This document shows, one piece after another, positions 1-5,713 of a stretch of DNA of 8,704 bases (its first letter is position 1; every line of letters starts with the position of its first letter). The DNA lies in the NCBI GenBank assembly GCA_021158055.1, contig JAGGVJ010000030.1, forward strand, positions 1 to 8,704, read 5' to 3'. The translations under genes were made by a program, and so were the position numbers. This stretch comes from Candidatus Iainarchaeum sp. GTDB lineage: Archaea > Iainarchaeota > Iainarchaeia > JAGGVJ01. The notes under the pieces were generated by a model. It had not been told where the DNA came from. It saw nothing but the letters and a program-made list of their open reading frames with translations, and ran no database searches.

Positions 1-107
1 ATCTTACACCTTTTCCAATCTTACACCTTTTCCAATCTTACACCTTTTCCAATCTTACACCTTTTCCAATCTTACACCTTTTCCAATCTTACACCTTTTC
101 CAATCTT
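1..107. repeat. 17-bp perfect tandem array over the cysS 3' end
   Basis: Six identical head-to-tail copies of atcttacaccttttcca occupy 1-102, followed by a 5-base partial copy (103-107). Read on the minus strand, the first copy supplies the last codons of cysS (Leu-Glu-Lys-Val-stop), and the other five lie just past the stop. The protein is therefore unaffected, and the array would be transcribed as 3' untranslated sequence. The array runs off the left edge, so its true copy number is unknown. It is either a genuine tandem duplication of the gene end or an assembly artefact at a contig edge; the sequence alone cannot decide. Confidence 0.95.
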
Positions 108-1528
108 GGTCCGCCGGAACCGTCAACTATCCTATATCCCATGGATGTGATCTCGTCACGCAGCTTGTCTGCCTGAACCCAGTCACTTTGTTTTCTTGCA
201 TTTTCTCTTTCTTCAAGCAAATCCATTACATCCTGCGGAATGACCAATTCCTCCCGCTCCATGTCTTTTATGCCCAAACCCAACACCTTGTCAAAATCAA
301 CCAACAAGGCATATTTTTCATTGGCCGGAACCGAATCATCACGCAACATGGTCCACATTGTTGCAAGCGCTTCCGGAGTGTTAAGGTCATCAAACAATGA
401 CTCTTTAAACTCAAGCAAATACTTCTTGCCTGCACTGCCCAAATCCATTTCAGAAACTTGGGTCTGACCTGCTGACCCGCCTTTAAGCTGTTCCTTTAAC
501 TCAATCACTTTTTCTTTTAACTTGGAAAACGTAATGGCTGCTGTTTTAAGGATCTTTTCACCGAAAAGCAATCTTTTGCTGTACTGCGCATTCAAACACG
601 TGTACCTGAAAGCCATTGGAGAAAACCCTTTTTTCTTGATCGTATCCAGATCAATCACATTGCCCAACGACTTGCTCATTTTTTCCTGATCGCTCAAAAC
701 CAAAAACTCGGAATGCAGCCAATAATTCACAAACTTTTTACCTGTGCCGCACTCCGACTGGGCAATCTCGTTTGTGTGGTGGACTGAAATGTGATCAATG
801 CCCCCGGTGTGAATGTCAAAAGTTTCTCCAAGGTACTTCATTGACATTGCAGAGCATTCGATATGCCAGCCCGGAAAACCCCTGCCCCAGGGAGAATCCC
901 ACTCCATATCACGTTTTTCTTCAGGTCTTGAAAACTTCCACAACGCAAAATCAGTCTTGTTTTTCTTCTCACCCATGTCAATTCTTTTTCCCGCTTCAAG
1001 ACCCTCGACATTCAGCCTCGCAAACTTCGGGTAATCAGGAAACCTGGAAGTGTCAAAATACACGCCGTCAGAAATAACGTACGTAAAACCGTTTTCTTCA
1101 AGCCTTTCAACCAACCTGATCTGCTCGGGAATATGGTCTGTGGCCCTGCACAAGACATGAACAGGAAGCATATTCAATTCCTTTGCATCCTGCAAAAACA
1201 TATCCGTGTACTTCTTTGCAACATCCCACGCAGTAATACGCTCCAGCCTTGCGCTCTTCTGCAACTTGTCCTCGCCTTCGTCAGCATCAGAAGTCAAGTG
1301 GCCGACGTCAGTGATATTCATGACATGCTTTACATTATAACCCGCGTACTCAAGGGTTCTTCTAAGCACATCTGCAAAAACATATGCTTTCAAATTGCCG
1401 ATGTGCGCCCTGCTGTACACAGTCGGACCGCAAGTGTAAACGCCGACTTCCTCTTCGTTAATCGGGACAAAGTCCTCTACTTTTCTTGACAAAGTATTAA
1501 AAAAACGCAGTTTAGATTTAGATGCCAT
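89..1528 (-). CDS. cysS: Cysteinyl-tRNA synthetase (CysRS)
   Basis: Class I aminoacyl-tRNA synthetase that charges tRNA-Cys with cysteine using ATP, in the cytoplasm. At 479 residues it is full length (bacterial enzymes are about 460). The N-terminal Rossmann domain has the CGPTVY segment with Cys33 and the HIGH-type signature HIGN (42-45). The zinc site that selects cysteine is complete by family alignment: Cys33, Cys225 (in WHIECSAMS), His250 and Glu254 (in HHTNE). The KMSKS loop is intact at 283-287. The C-terminal part (about 360-479) fits the helical anticodon-binding region. The ATG at 1526-1528 is chosen because a TATA-like box lies about 25 bp upstream, implying a leaderless mRNA. The gene is divergent from the serpin gene. 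Its last codons and stop form the first unit of a 17-bp tandem array that continues downstream. Confidence 0.97.
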   Translation of the reverse strand: MASKSKLRFFNTLSRKVEDFVPINEEEVGVYTCGPTVYSRAHIGNLKAYVFADVLRRTLEYAGYNVKHVMNITDVGHLTSDADEGEDKLQKSARLERITAWDVAKKYTDMFLQDAKELNMLPVHVLCRATDHIPEQIRLVERLEENGFTYVISDGVYFDTSRFPDYPKFARLNVEGLEAGKRIDMGEKKNKTDFALWKFSRPEEKRDMEWDSPWGRGFPGWHIECSAMSMKYLGETFDIHTGGIDHISVHHTNEIAQSECGTGKKFVNYWLHSEFLVLSDQEKMSKSLGNVIDLDTIKKKGFSPMAFRYTCLNAQYSKRLLFGEKILKTAAITFSKLKEKVIELKEQLKGGSAGQTQVSEMDLGSAGKKYLLEFKESLFDDLNTPEALATMWTMLRDDSVPANEKYALLVDFDKVLGLGIKDMEREELVIPQDVMDLLEERENARKQSDWVQADKLRDEITSMGYRIVDGSGGPRLEKV

Positions 1529-1549
1529 ACATAACTAACCCCCAAAAAC

Positions 1550-1559
1550 ATATTTATAA
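1550..1559 (-). promoter_or_regulatory. TATA-like box of cysS
   Basis: On the minus strand the sequence reads ttataaatat, centred about 27 bp upstream of the cysS ATG. This is the usual distance from an archaeal TATA box to the transcription start, so the mRNA would begin at or next to the ATG. No Shine-Dalgarno sequence is present between them, which agrees with leaderless translation. Confidence 0.6.
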
Positions 1560-1560
1560 C

Positions 1561-1700
1561 TTATCTTTTCTTATCTTCTGGCAAACCCGCTTGTTACCCT
1601 TATCAAATTACTTCCTTTTTAGCATTATCAAAACCATTTCTTTTCAATGCTCAACACAAACCAAAAGCCAAAAAGGGTCGCGAACCAAACATAACAACAC
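1561..1700. other. Divergent intergenic spacer
   Basis: This is the AT-rich spacer between the cysS and serpin promoters. Its plus strand is rich in pyrimidines over 1561-1650. I see no RNA gene, credible short ORF or clear inverted repeat in it. A small reading frame that crosses it (1522-1728) has no recognisable protein features and overlaps both promoters. Confidence 0.5.
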
Positions 1701-1710
1701 AATTATATAT
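1701..1710 (+). promoter_or_regulatory. TATA box of the serpin gene
   Basis: The sequence aattatatat lies with its centre about 26 bp upstream of the ATG at 1732, the canonical archaeal TATA-to-start distance. No ribosome binding site is visible between it and the ATG, so a leaderless transcript is likely. Confidence 0.65.
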
Positions 1711-1731
1711 CAAATAAGACATTTCTAAAAC

Positions 1732-3015
1732 ATGGATCAAAAACTCATTGCAATCGGATTAGTGTTGATAGCTGTAATCGGAGCAGGCCTCTTTTTTTAT
1801 GATTACGGGGGAAACTTAATCCCCGCACCTGATAACGGCATCGCCGATGTCTTTTTGGCCGACGACAGCCAGTCGACACCAGAAAAAGTCAGGGCAGTCA
1901 CGCAGGTAAACAACCGGTTCGCATTTGATCTATATCGCACACTCAGCAGCCAGCCCGGCAGCGAAAACCTGTTCTTTTCACCTTACAGCATCTCAACCGC
2001 GCTGGCCATGACTTACGAGGGGGCAAAAGGGCAAACAGCCGACGAAATGCAGTCCGTGCTTCACTTCCCGCAAGACGCCGACATCCGAAGACCAGGGTTT
2101 GCCAAAATTTACAACGACCTCAACAAAAAAGACAAAAACTACGCGCTCTACACCGCAAACGCCCTCTGGGCGCAAAAAGACTACCCTTTCCTGGACGAAT
2201 ACCTTCACACCGCAAGCCAGTACTACGCGGGAAAAACCACCAACCTTGACTTTAAAAAAGAAAACGAAAAATCACGCCTGACAATCAACGCGTGGGTTGA
2301 AGACCAGACAAACAACAAAATAGAAAACCTGATTGAAAAAGGCGACCTGCCCCCAATAACGCGCCTGGTTCTCACAAACGCAATTTACTTCAAAGGCAAA
2401 TGGCTCAAGCAATTCGACGAAAAAAACACAACAGAACAGGACTTCAAAATAAACAATAAAACAACCGTCAAAGTGCCCTTGATGAGCTTAACAGGTGAAG
2501 AAGCCACTTTCAGCTACGGCGAAACAAACGAGCTTCAGATCATTGAACTTCCATACCAAGGAGAAGAACTGTCAATGCTGATCCTCCTGCCGAAAGAAAA
2601 CGAAAAACTGGCTGAAATCGAAAACCGGCTGAATGCAGAAACCGTGACCGGATTCAAAAACACAATGGCAAAACAACACGTAAACGTGTTCCTGCCCAAA
2701 TTCACATTTGAAACCAAATACTACTTAAAAGCAACCCTGAGCGGCATGGGAATGCCTACGGCGTTCTCAGACAGCGCAGACTTCTCAGGCATGGACGGAA
2801 CCGAAATCCTCAAGATAGGCAAAGTCATTCACCAGGCATTCGTTGAAGTAAACGAAGAAGGCACCGAAGCCGCCGCCGCAACCGCAGTGATAATGGTGCT
2901 AAAAGAATCAGTCGTGCCGAAAACAACCTTCCGCGCAGACCACCCGTTCATATTCATCATCTGGGACAACAACGAAAACATACTGTTCATGGGCAAAGTA
3001 ATTGACCCGAGATAA
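1732..3015 (+). CDS. Serpin-family protease inhibitor, membrane-anchored or secreted
   Basis: Serpins inhibit proteases, mostly serine proteases, by a suicide mechanism: the reactive-centre loop is cut and inserts into a beta sheet, trapping the enzyme. This 427-residue protein starts with a short charged end (MDQK) and a hydrophobic segment (about 5-23), a signal peptide or membrane anchor that places the inhibitor outside the cell. There is no lipobox cysteine. The serpin fold follows from about residue 55. It contains the breach and shutter motifs FSPYSISTALAM and TNAIYFKGKW, and ends with HPFIFII and FMGKVIDP. The loop hinge GTEAAAATA (377-385) has the small residues needed for insertion, so the protein should be inhibitory. 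Spacing like that of antithrombin puts Lys391-Glu392 at P1-P1', predicting a trypsin-like target. It has its own promoter and no obvious functional link to its neighbours. Confidence 0.95.
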   Translation: MDQKLIAIGLVLIAVIGAGLFFYDYGGNLIPAPDNGIADVFLADDSQSTPEKVRAVTQVNNRFAFDLYRTLSSQPGSENLFFSPYSISTALAMTYEGAKGQTADEMQSVLHFPQDADIRRPGFAKIYNDLNKKDKNYALYTANALWAQKDYPFLDEYLHTASQYYAGKTTNLDFKKENEKSRLTINAWVEDQTNNKIENLIEKGDLPPITRLVLTNAIYFKGKWLKQFDEKNTTEQDFKINNKTTVKVPLMSLTGEEATFSYGETNELQIIELPYQGEELSMLILLPKENEKLAEIENRLNAETVTGFKNTMAKQHVNVFLPKFTFETKYYLKATLSGMGMPTAFSDSADFSGMDGTEILKIGKVIHQAFVEVNEEGTEAAAATAVIMVLKESVVPKTTFRADHPFIFIIWDNNENILFMGKVIDPR

Positions 3016-3021
3016 ACTGCC

Positions 3022-3085
3022 TCCGGACAAATGCTTTCCGGGCACTGCTTCCAAAAATCGGATTCATCTTCTTGCTTTCTTTTTG
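3022..3085 (+). terminator. Possible serpin terminator: weak hairpin and T-rich tract
   Basis: Just after the serpin stop, CCGGA (3023-3027) can pair with TCCGG (3037-3041), extended by one G-T pair, with a 9-base loop. A pyrimidine-rich stretch with short T runs follows at about 3068-3085, the kind of sequence at which archaeal RNA polymerase terminates. The stem is short and the T runs are interrupted, so this is tentative. Confidence 0.3.
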
Positions 3086-3130
3086 CAGCTGACAAAACAC
3101 TTGGTTAACCGCACTTAACAAAAGATAAAA

Positions 3131-3139
3131 AATATAAAA
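3131..3139 (+). promoter_or_regulatory. TATA box of the hydrolase pseudogene
   Basis: The sequence aatataaaa is centred about 25 bp before the ATG at 3160. The promoter looks intact although the gene downstream is broken, so a non-functional transcript may still be made. Confidence 0.55.
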
Positions 3140-3159
3140 CCCAACCCCGTTATTTTACC

Positions 3160-3725
3160 ATGGCAAAAAAAGCATTCATTATTCACGGCTGGGAAGGATT
3201 CCCGGAAGAAGGCTGGTTTCCCTGGTTAAAACAACAACTTGAAAACAACGGCTTCACTGTTTGCGTCCCTGAAATGCCTGACACCAAACACCCCAAAATC
3301 AACGAATGGGTCAATACCATAAAAAAAACTTGTCGGAACCGCAACTGAAAACACAATCCTTATCGGGCACTCGGTCGGCTGCCAGGCGATACCTTCAAAC
3401 CCTTGAAAAAAACACAAAAATCAAGGGAATCGTGTTTGTTGCAGGATAGGTGCACCTCACAAATCTGACCGAAGAAGAAAAAACAACAATTGCGCCGTGG
3501 CAGAACACCCCAATTCAATTTGACAAAATCACAGGACATATAAACAAATGCACAGCCATTTTTTCAGACAACGACCTATGGGTGCCGATAACTGACTCAA
3601 GAATATTTGAAGAAAAACTAAACGCAAAAATACTCATTGAACACAACAAAAACCACATTTGCGGAGACGACAACATCACAGAACTGCCTGTCATATTGCG
3701 CGAAGTGCTGGAAATGACCCAATAA
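3160..3725 (+). pseudogene. Broken RBBP9/YdeN-family serine hydrolase
   Basis: Three segments in two further frames together spell one alpha/beta hydrolase of the RBBP9/YdeN family (about 185-190 residues). Segment 1 (from 3160) has the oxyanion-side start KAFIIHGWEGFPEEGWFPWL. An A8 run at 3321-3328 shifts the frame. Segment 2 (3329-3388) carries the nucleophile elbow ILIGHSVGCQA, with Ser at 3371-3373. A second shift near 3389 leads to segment 3, YLQTLEKN...VFVAG, which meets an in-frame TAG at 3447-3449. The frame then continues to 3725 with the acid (SDNDLWVP) and the His (NKNH). One extra A in the homopolymer, a loss of about 8 bp (the residues Leu-Arg expected between QAI and YLQ are missing) and a nonsense codon would explain it. 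All three catalytic residues survive, suggesting recent inactivation. Sequencing error could explain one lesion but hardly all three. Confidence 0.88.
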
Positions 3726-3728
3726 AAG

Positions 3729-3738
3729 TGTTTATTAA
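3729..3738 (+). promoter_or_regulatory. TATA-like box of the HD-domain gene
   Basis: The sequence tgtttattaa lies about 27 bp upstream of the GTG at 3762 and directly behind the stop codon of the pseudogene. It is weaker than the other TATA boxes in the window. No Shine-Dalgarno sequence is seen before the start. Confidence 0.4.
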
Positions 3739-3761
3739 TTTCAATCTTCAATAACTATACC

Positions 3762-4748
3762 GTGAAAAACATGGAAATAAACGACCGCGTCTACGGAAAA
3801 ACCACGGTAAACGAACCTGTCTTTATTGAACTGATCAACTCAAAACCCATCCAAAGGCTCAAAGGGATAAACCAGGCAGGTGCATCCCAATACGCAATTA
3901 AAGGAAAAACAGTCAGCAGATATGACCATTCAATCGGGGTAATGATCCTGCTTGAAAAACTGGGCGCAAGCGCGGAAGAACAAATTGCCGGATTACTGCA
4001 CGACGCTCCGCACACCGCTTTTTCACACGTAATCGACTTTGTATTCAAAAGCGACAAGCAGGAATTTCACGAAAAATTCCACGAAAAAATAATCAAAAAC
4101 TCTGAAATCCCATCAATACTTCGCGAATTTGGGTTTGACACAAACAGGATCATTGACGAAAACAACTTCCCTTTGCTGGAAAGATCTCTGCCTGACCTGT
4201 GCGCGGACAGGATAGACTACACATTGAGGGACATGGTTGCAAGCGACGGGTTCAGCGAAAAAATAAACAGATACCTTTCAAGTCTTGCAGTGAAAAACAA
4301 CGAAATCGTCATTTCAGACAAGGACACTGCCATGCGGCTCGCTGAAGACTACCTGTACATGGACAAGCAAAGATGGACCCGCCCGCTGGAAGTCTCACTG
4401 TTCCAGATACTTGCAGACGCAATCAAAATCGCTCTCGAGGAAAAAACACTCACTCAAAACGACCTGTTTCAGGACGACCTGCATGTTTATTCAAAACTCA
4501 AAAATTCAGGCAACAAAGACATCCTGAAAAAACTGGCAATGATCAACCCCAACCTGAAAGTAATTGACAACCCCCGCGACTATGACTTTTACACAAAAGC
4601 AAAAGTAAGATTCATTGATCCGAAATTCCTGAACCCTGACAACTCGCTCGGCCGCGTCACAGGCAACTTCCCTGACCTCAAAAAAAGGATAGCTGAACAC
4701 ACAACACAAGTAAAAAGAGGAAACTTCATTAAAATCGTTTCATTTTAA
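3762..4748 (+). CDS. HD-domain phosphohydrolase (dNTPase/COG1078-like)
   Basis: HD-domain proteins bind divalent metal through a His...His-Asp...Asp set and cleave phosphate esters; relatives include dNTP triphosphohydrolases. The set is complete here: His56 (RYDHSIG), His80-Asp81 (LLHDAPHTAFSH) and Asp149 or Asp152 (ADRIDYTLRD). The opening DRVYGKTTVNEPVFIELINSKPIQRLKGINQ is the usual lead-in of this group. At 328 residues it is shorter than many COG1078 members. The substrate cannot be told from the sequence. The start could be GTG at 3762 or ATG at 3771, three codons later; the TATA spacing favours the first slightly, family likeness the second. Its stop codon overlaps by two bases the stop of an ATPase remnant on the other strand. 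It appears to be transcribed alone. Confidence 0.9.
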   Translation: MKNMEINDRVYGKTTVNEPVFIELINSKPIQRLKGINQAGASQYAIKGKTVSRYDHSIGVMILLEKLGASAEEQIAGLLHDAPHTAFSHVIDFVFKSDKQEFHEKFHEKIIKNSEIPSILREFGFDTNRIIDENNFPLLERSLPDLCADRIDYTLRDMVASDGFSEKINRYLSSLAVKNNEIVISDKDTAMRLAEDYLYMDKQRWTRPLEVSLFQILADAIKIALEEKTLTQNDLFQDDLHVYSKLKNSGNKDILKKLAMINPNLKVIDNPRDYDFYTKAKVRFIDPKFLNPDNSLGRVTGNFPDLKKRIAEHTTQVKRGNFIKIVSF

Positions 4749-4960
4749 CCCAAAAACCTTTCAAAAACCCGCGCCAATTCCACAAAGACAAAATCAACTT
4801 CAAAATACTCTGCAATAACAAATTTTAAAAGCGTGGTTTTTCCGGCCTGCCTCGACCTGATAACTGCAACTATCTCCGGGGCGTCCATGTTTTTCAGCAT
4901 CGCTTCTTCAAGATTGCGTTTTATGTATTCATGACAATCATTTTTGAAAGCTTTTTTGGG
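4745..4960 (-). pseudogene. Remnant of an AAA ATPase (COG1373-like), N-terminal end only
   Basis: The minus strand is open from 4960 to a stop at 4745-4747 and encodes about 71 residues that look like the N-terminus of an archaeal or bacterial ATPase of the COG1373 (AAA plus DUF4143) type. The segment HEYIKRNLEEAML is followed by APEIVAVIRSRQ, the Walker A core AGKTTLLK, then EYFEVDFVFVEL. In this family the P-loop is usually preceded by Gly (GxRQxGKTTLL); here that position reads Arg-Ser-Arg. Full proteins run to roughly 400 residues, so Walker B, the sensors and the C-terminal domain are missing, and no good start codon lies in frame before the conserved part. I read it as a deletion remnant. 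An 11-bp inverted repeat brackets it. Confidence 0.75.
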
Positions 4961-4963
4961 TTA
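4746..4963. repeat. 11-bp inverted repeat bracketing the ATPase remnant
   Basis: TAACCCAAAAA at 4746-4756 is matched by its exact complement TTTTTGGGTTA at 4953-4963, so the two form perfect ends of a 218-bp block. No target-site duplication is evident in the flanks, and the sequence is of low complexity (a C3 and an A5 run). A miniature element is possible but not shown. Confidence 0.5.
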
Positions 4964-4993
4964 CTATTATTTATTAAATGTAAATAATAACCC
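4958..4993. repeat. AT-rich imperfect hairpin upstream of the operon
   Basis: GGGTTA (4958-4963) and TTATTTA (4967-4973) pair with TAAATAA (4981-4987) and TAACCC (4988-4993). This gives a 13-bp stem with a 3-base bulge (cta) and a 7-base loop. It sits at the edge of the ATPase remnant and shares the GGGTTA motif with the 11-bp inverted repeat. It could act as a terminator-like or protein-binding structure, or as the scar of an element. Confidence 0.5.
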
Positions 4994-5104
4994 TGCTAAA
5001 ATTTACTTATTGCAAATTATAGTAAAATATGTATTAAGCTTTTCTTTACACGGCACATTTCCCTTCACACAACATACAATTCAGAATCAGGCAAAAACAA
5101 AAAG
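4994..5104. other. AT-rich intergenic spacer before the operon
   Basis: Apart from the hairpin on its left edge I see no gene or RNA here. An open frame in phase with the downstream DUF134 gene runs through it from 4944. Its translation is low in complexity and unlike DUF134 N-termini, and it lies upstream of the TATA box, so it is unlikely to be translated. Confidence 0.5.
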
Positions 5105-5112
5105 TTTATATA
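5105..5112 (+). promoter_or_regulatory. TATA box of the cofactor operon
   Basis: The sequence tttatata is the best TATA box in the window, centred about 27 bp upstream of the ATG at 5136. It predicts transcription starting at or next to that ATG, hence a leaderless first gene. This argues that the in-frame ATG at 5118 is not used, since it would lie outside the transcript. Confidence 0.7.
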
Positions 5113-5114
5113 AG

Positions 5115-5133
5115 ATAATGCATTATAATGCAT
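5115..5133. promoter_or_regulatory. Palindromic, 10-bp-phased operator candidate
   Basis: ATAATGCATTAT at 5115-5126 is a perfect 12-bp palindrome. Its half ATAATGCAT recurs at 5125-5133, exactly 10 bp downstream, one helical turn. The block fills the space between the TATA box and the predicted transcription start, where a bound protein would block polymerase recruitment in archaea. A dimeric helix-turn-helix repressor is the natural candidate, and the first gene of the operon encodes one. Confidence 0.6.
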
Positions 5134-5135
5134 AT

Positions 5136-5669
5136 ATGGTTAAGCCAAGAAAAATCAAAATCGTAAACTTCAAACCAGACGTCACTTACTTCAAACCAAA
5201 AGCAGTGCCTTTAAGCCAATTGAAGGAAATTGAATTAACTATTGACGAGCTGGAAACAATGCGGCTGGCAAACCTTGAAAAACTGAATCAGGCAGACGCC
5301 GCCGTTAAAATGAAAATTCACCAGTCAACTTTTCAAAGGACACTGACAAGGGCAAAAGAAAAAATTACCAACGCCCTGGTCAACGGCAAGGCAATAAAAA
5401 TCCATGGAGGCGATTATACAATGCCAGGAAGAGACAGGACCGGACCGCCCGGAGCAGGTTTTGGAAGAGGGCGAGGGGCAGGAATAGGAAGAGGATTAGG
5501 AAGAATGCAGGGACCGCTGGCTGCCGGACCGCTGGGCAACTGCAAATGCCCGAAATGCGGATTTGAACAGATGCACACAAGAGGACAGCCATGCAACCTG
5601 ACAAAATGCCCAAAATGCGGCACCCTGATGGTCAGGATCGACTTACCCCAAAATCAACGGGAAAATTGA
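5136..5669 (+). CDS. DUF134 HTH regulator with DUF5320-like tail and zinc ribbon
   Basis: Likely DNA-binding regulator of the operon. Residues 1-93 match DUF134 (COG1342): PRKIKIVNFKP...YFKPKAVPL, then DELETMRLANLEKLNQADAA, then TFQRTLTRAKEKITNALVNGKAI. This is a sigma-70-region-4-like helix-turn-helix. Residues 96-134 start MPGRDRTGPPGAG and are rich in Gly and Arg, resembling DUF5320, usually a separate small protein next to MTH1175-type genes. The end carries a zinc ribbon with CPKCG at 138-142 and again at 158-162, plus Cys136 and Cys153, which might instead bind iron-sulfur or another metal. The start at 5136 (177 residues) is chosen because the promoter spacing fits and DUF134 begins there; a longer frame from 4944 would add 64 unrelated residues. 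The Cys-rich tail suggests metal or redox sensing (inference). Confidence 0.85.
   Translation: MVKPRKIKIVNFKPDVTYFKPKAVPLSQLKEIELTIDELETMRLANLEKLNQADAAVKMKIHQSTFQRTLTRAKEKITNALVNGKAIKIHGGDYTMPGRDRTGPPGAGFGRGRGAGIGRGLGRMQGPLAAGPLGNCKCPKCGFEQMHTRGQPCNLTKCPKCGTLMVRIDLPQNQREN
5406..5421 (+). promoter_or_regulatory. Internal Shine-Dalgarno-like site before Met96
   Basis: GGAGG at 5406-5410 lies 10 bases before an in-frame ATG at 5421. That ATG is exactly where the DUF5320-like part begins (MPGRDRTGP). Internal initiation would give a separate 82-residue Gly/Arg-rich zinc-ribbon protein. The same bases encode the conserved Gly-Gly of DUF134, so the match may be fortuitous. Confidence 0.35.
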
Positions 5670-5700
5670 ACAACACAAAATAAAGGCAATAAAAACAAAA

Positions 5701-5708
5701 AGGAGGGG
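5701..5708 (+). promoter_or_regulatory. Strong Shine-Dalgarno of the NifX-like gene
   Basis: AGGAGGGG ends 5 bases before the ATG at 5714. It is the only strong ribosome binding site at an annotated gene start in the window. It shows that the host ribosome uses Shine-Dalgarno pairing for genes inside an operon, while first genes appear leaderless. Confidence 0.8.
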
Positions 5709-5713
5709 TAAAA

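Noticed and set aside
1-107. CRISPR array
   Set aside because: The 17-bp units abut directly with no spacers and include the cysS stop codon.
1522-1728. Small plus-strand ORF between cysS and the serpin
   Set aside because: It overlaps the cysS start and both promoters, and its translation shows no protein-like features.
3321-3332. Programmed frameshift at the A8 run
   Set aside because: A second, unrelated shift and a nonsense codon follow, which makes decay or error more likely than programmed recoding.
3447-3449. TAG read through as pyrrolysine or suppressed stop in the hydrolase gene
   Set aside because: Two frameshifts upstream already break the gene, and the residue expected here could simply be Trp changed from TGG to TAG; there is no other sign of TAG recoding in the window.
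4070-4090. Inverted repeat GGAATTT/AAATTCC inside the HD gene
   Set aside because: It is short, AT-rich and lies within well-conserved coding sequence with repeated His-Glu-Lys codons; chance explains it.
4944-5135. A 64-residue N-terminal extension of the DUF134 protein in the same frame
   Set aside because: It lies upstream of a good TATA box, its translation is low in complexity, and the DUF134 homology starts at the ATG at 5136.
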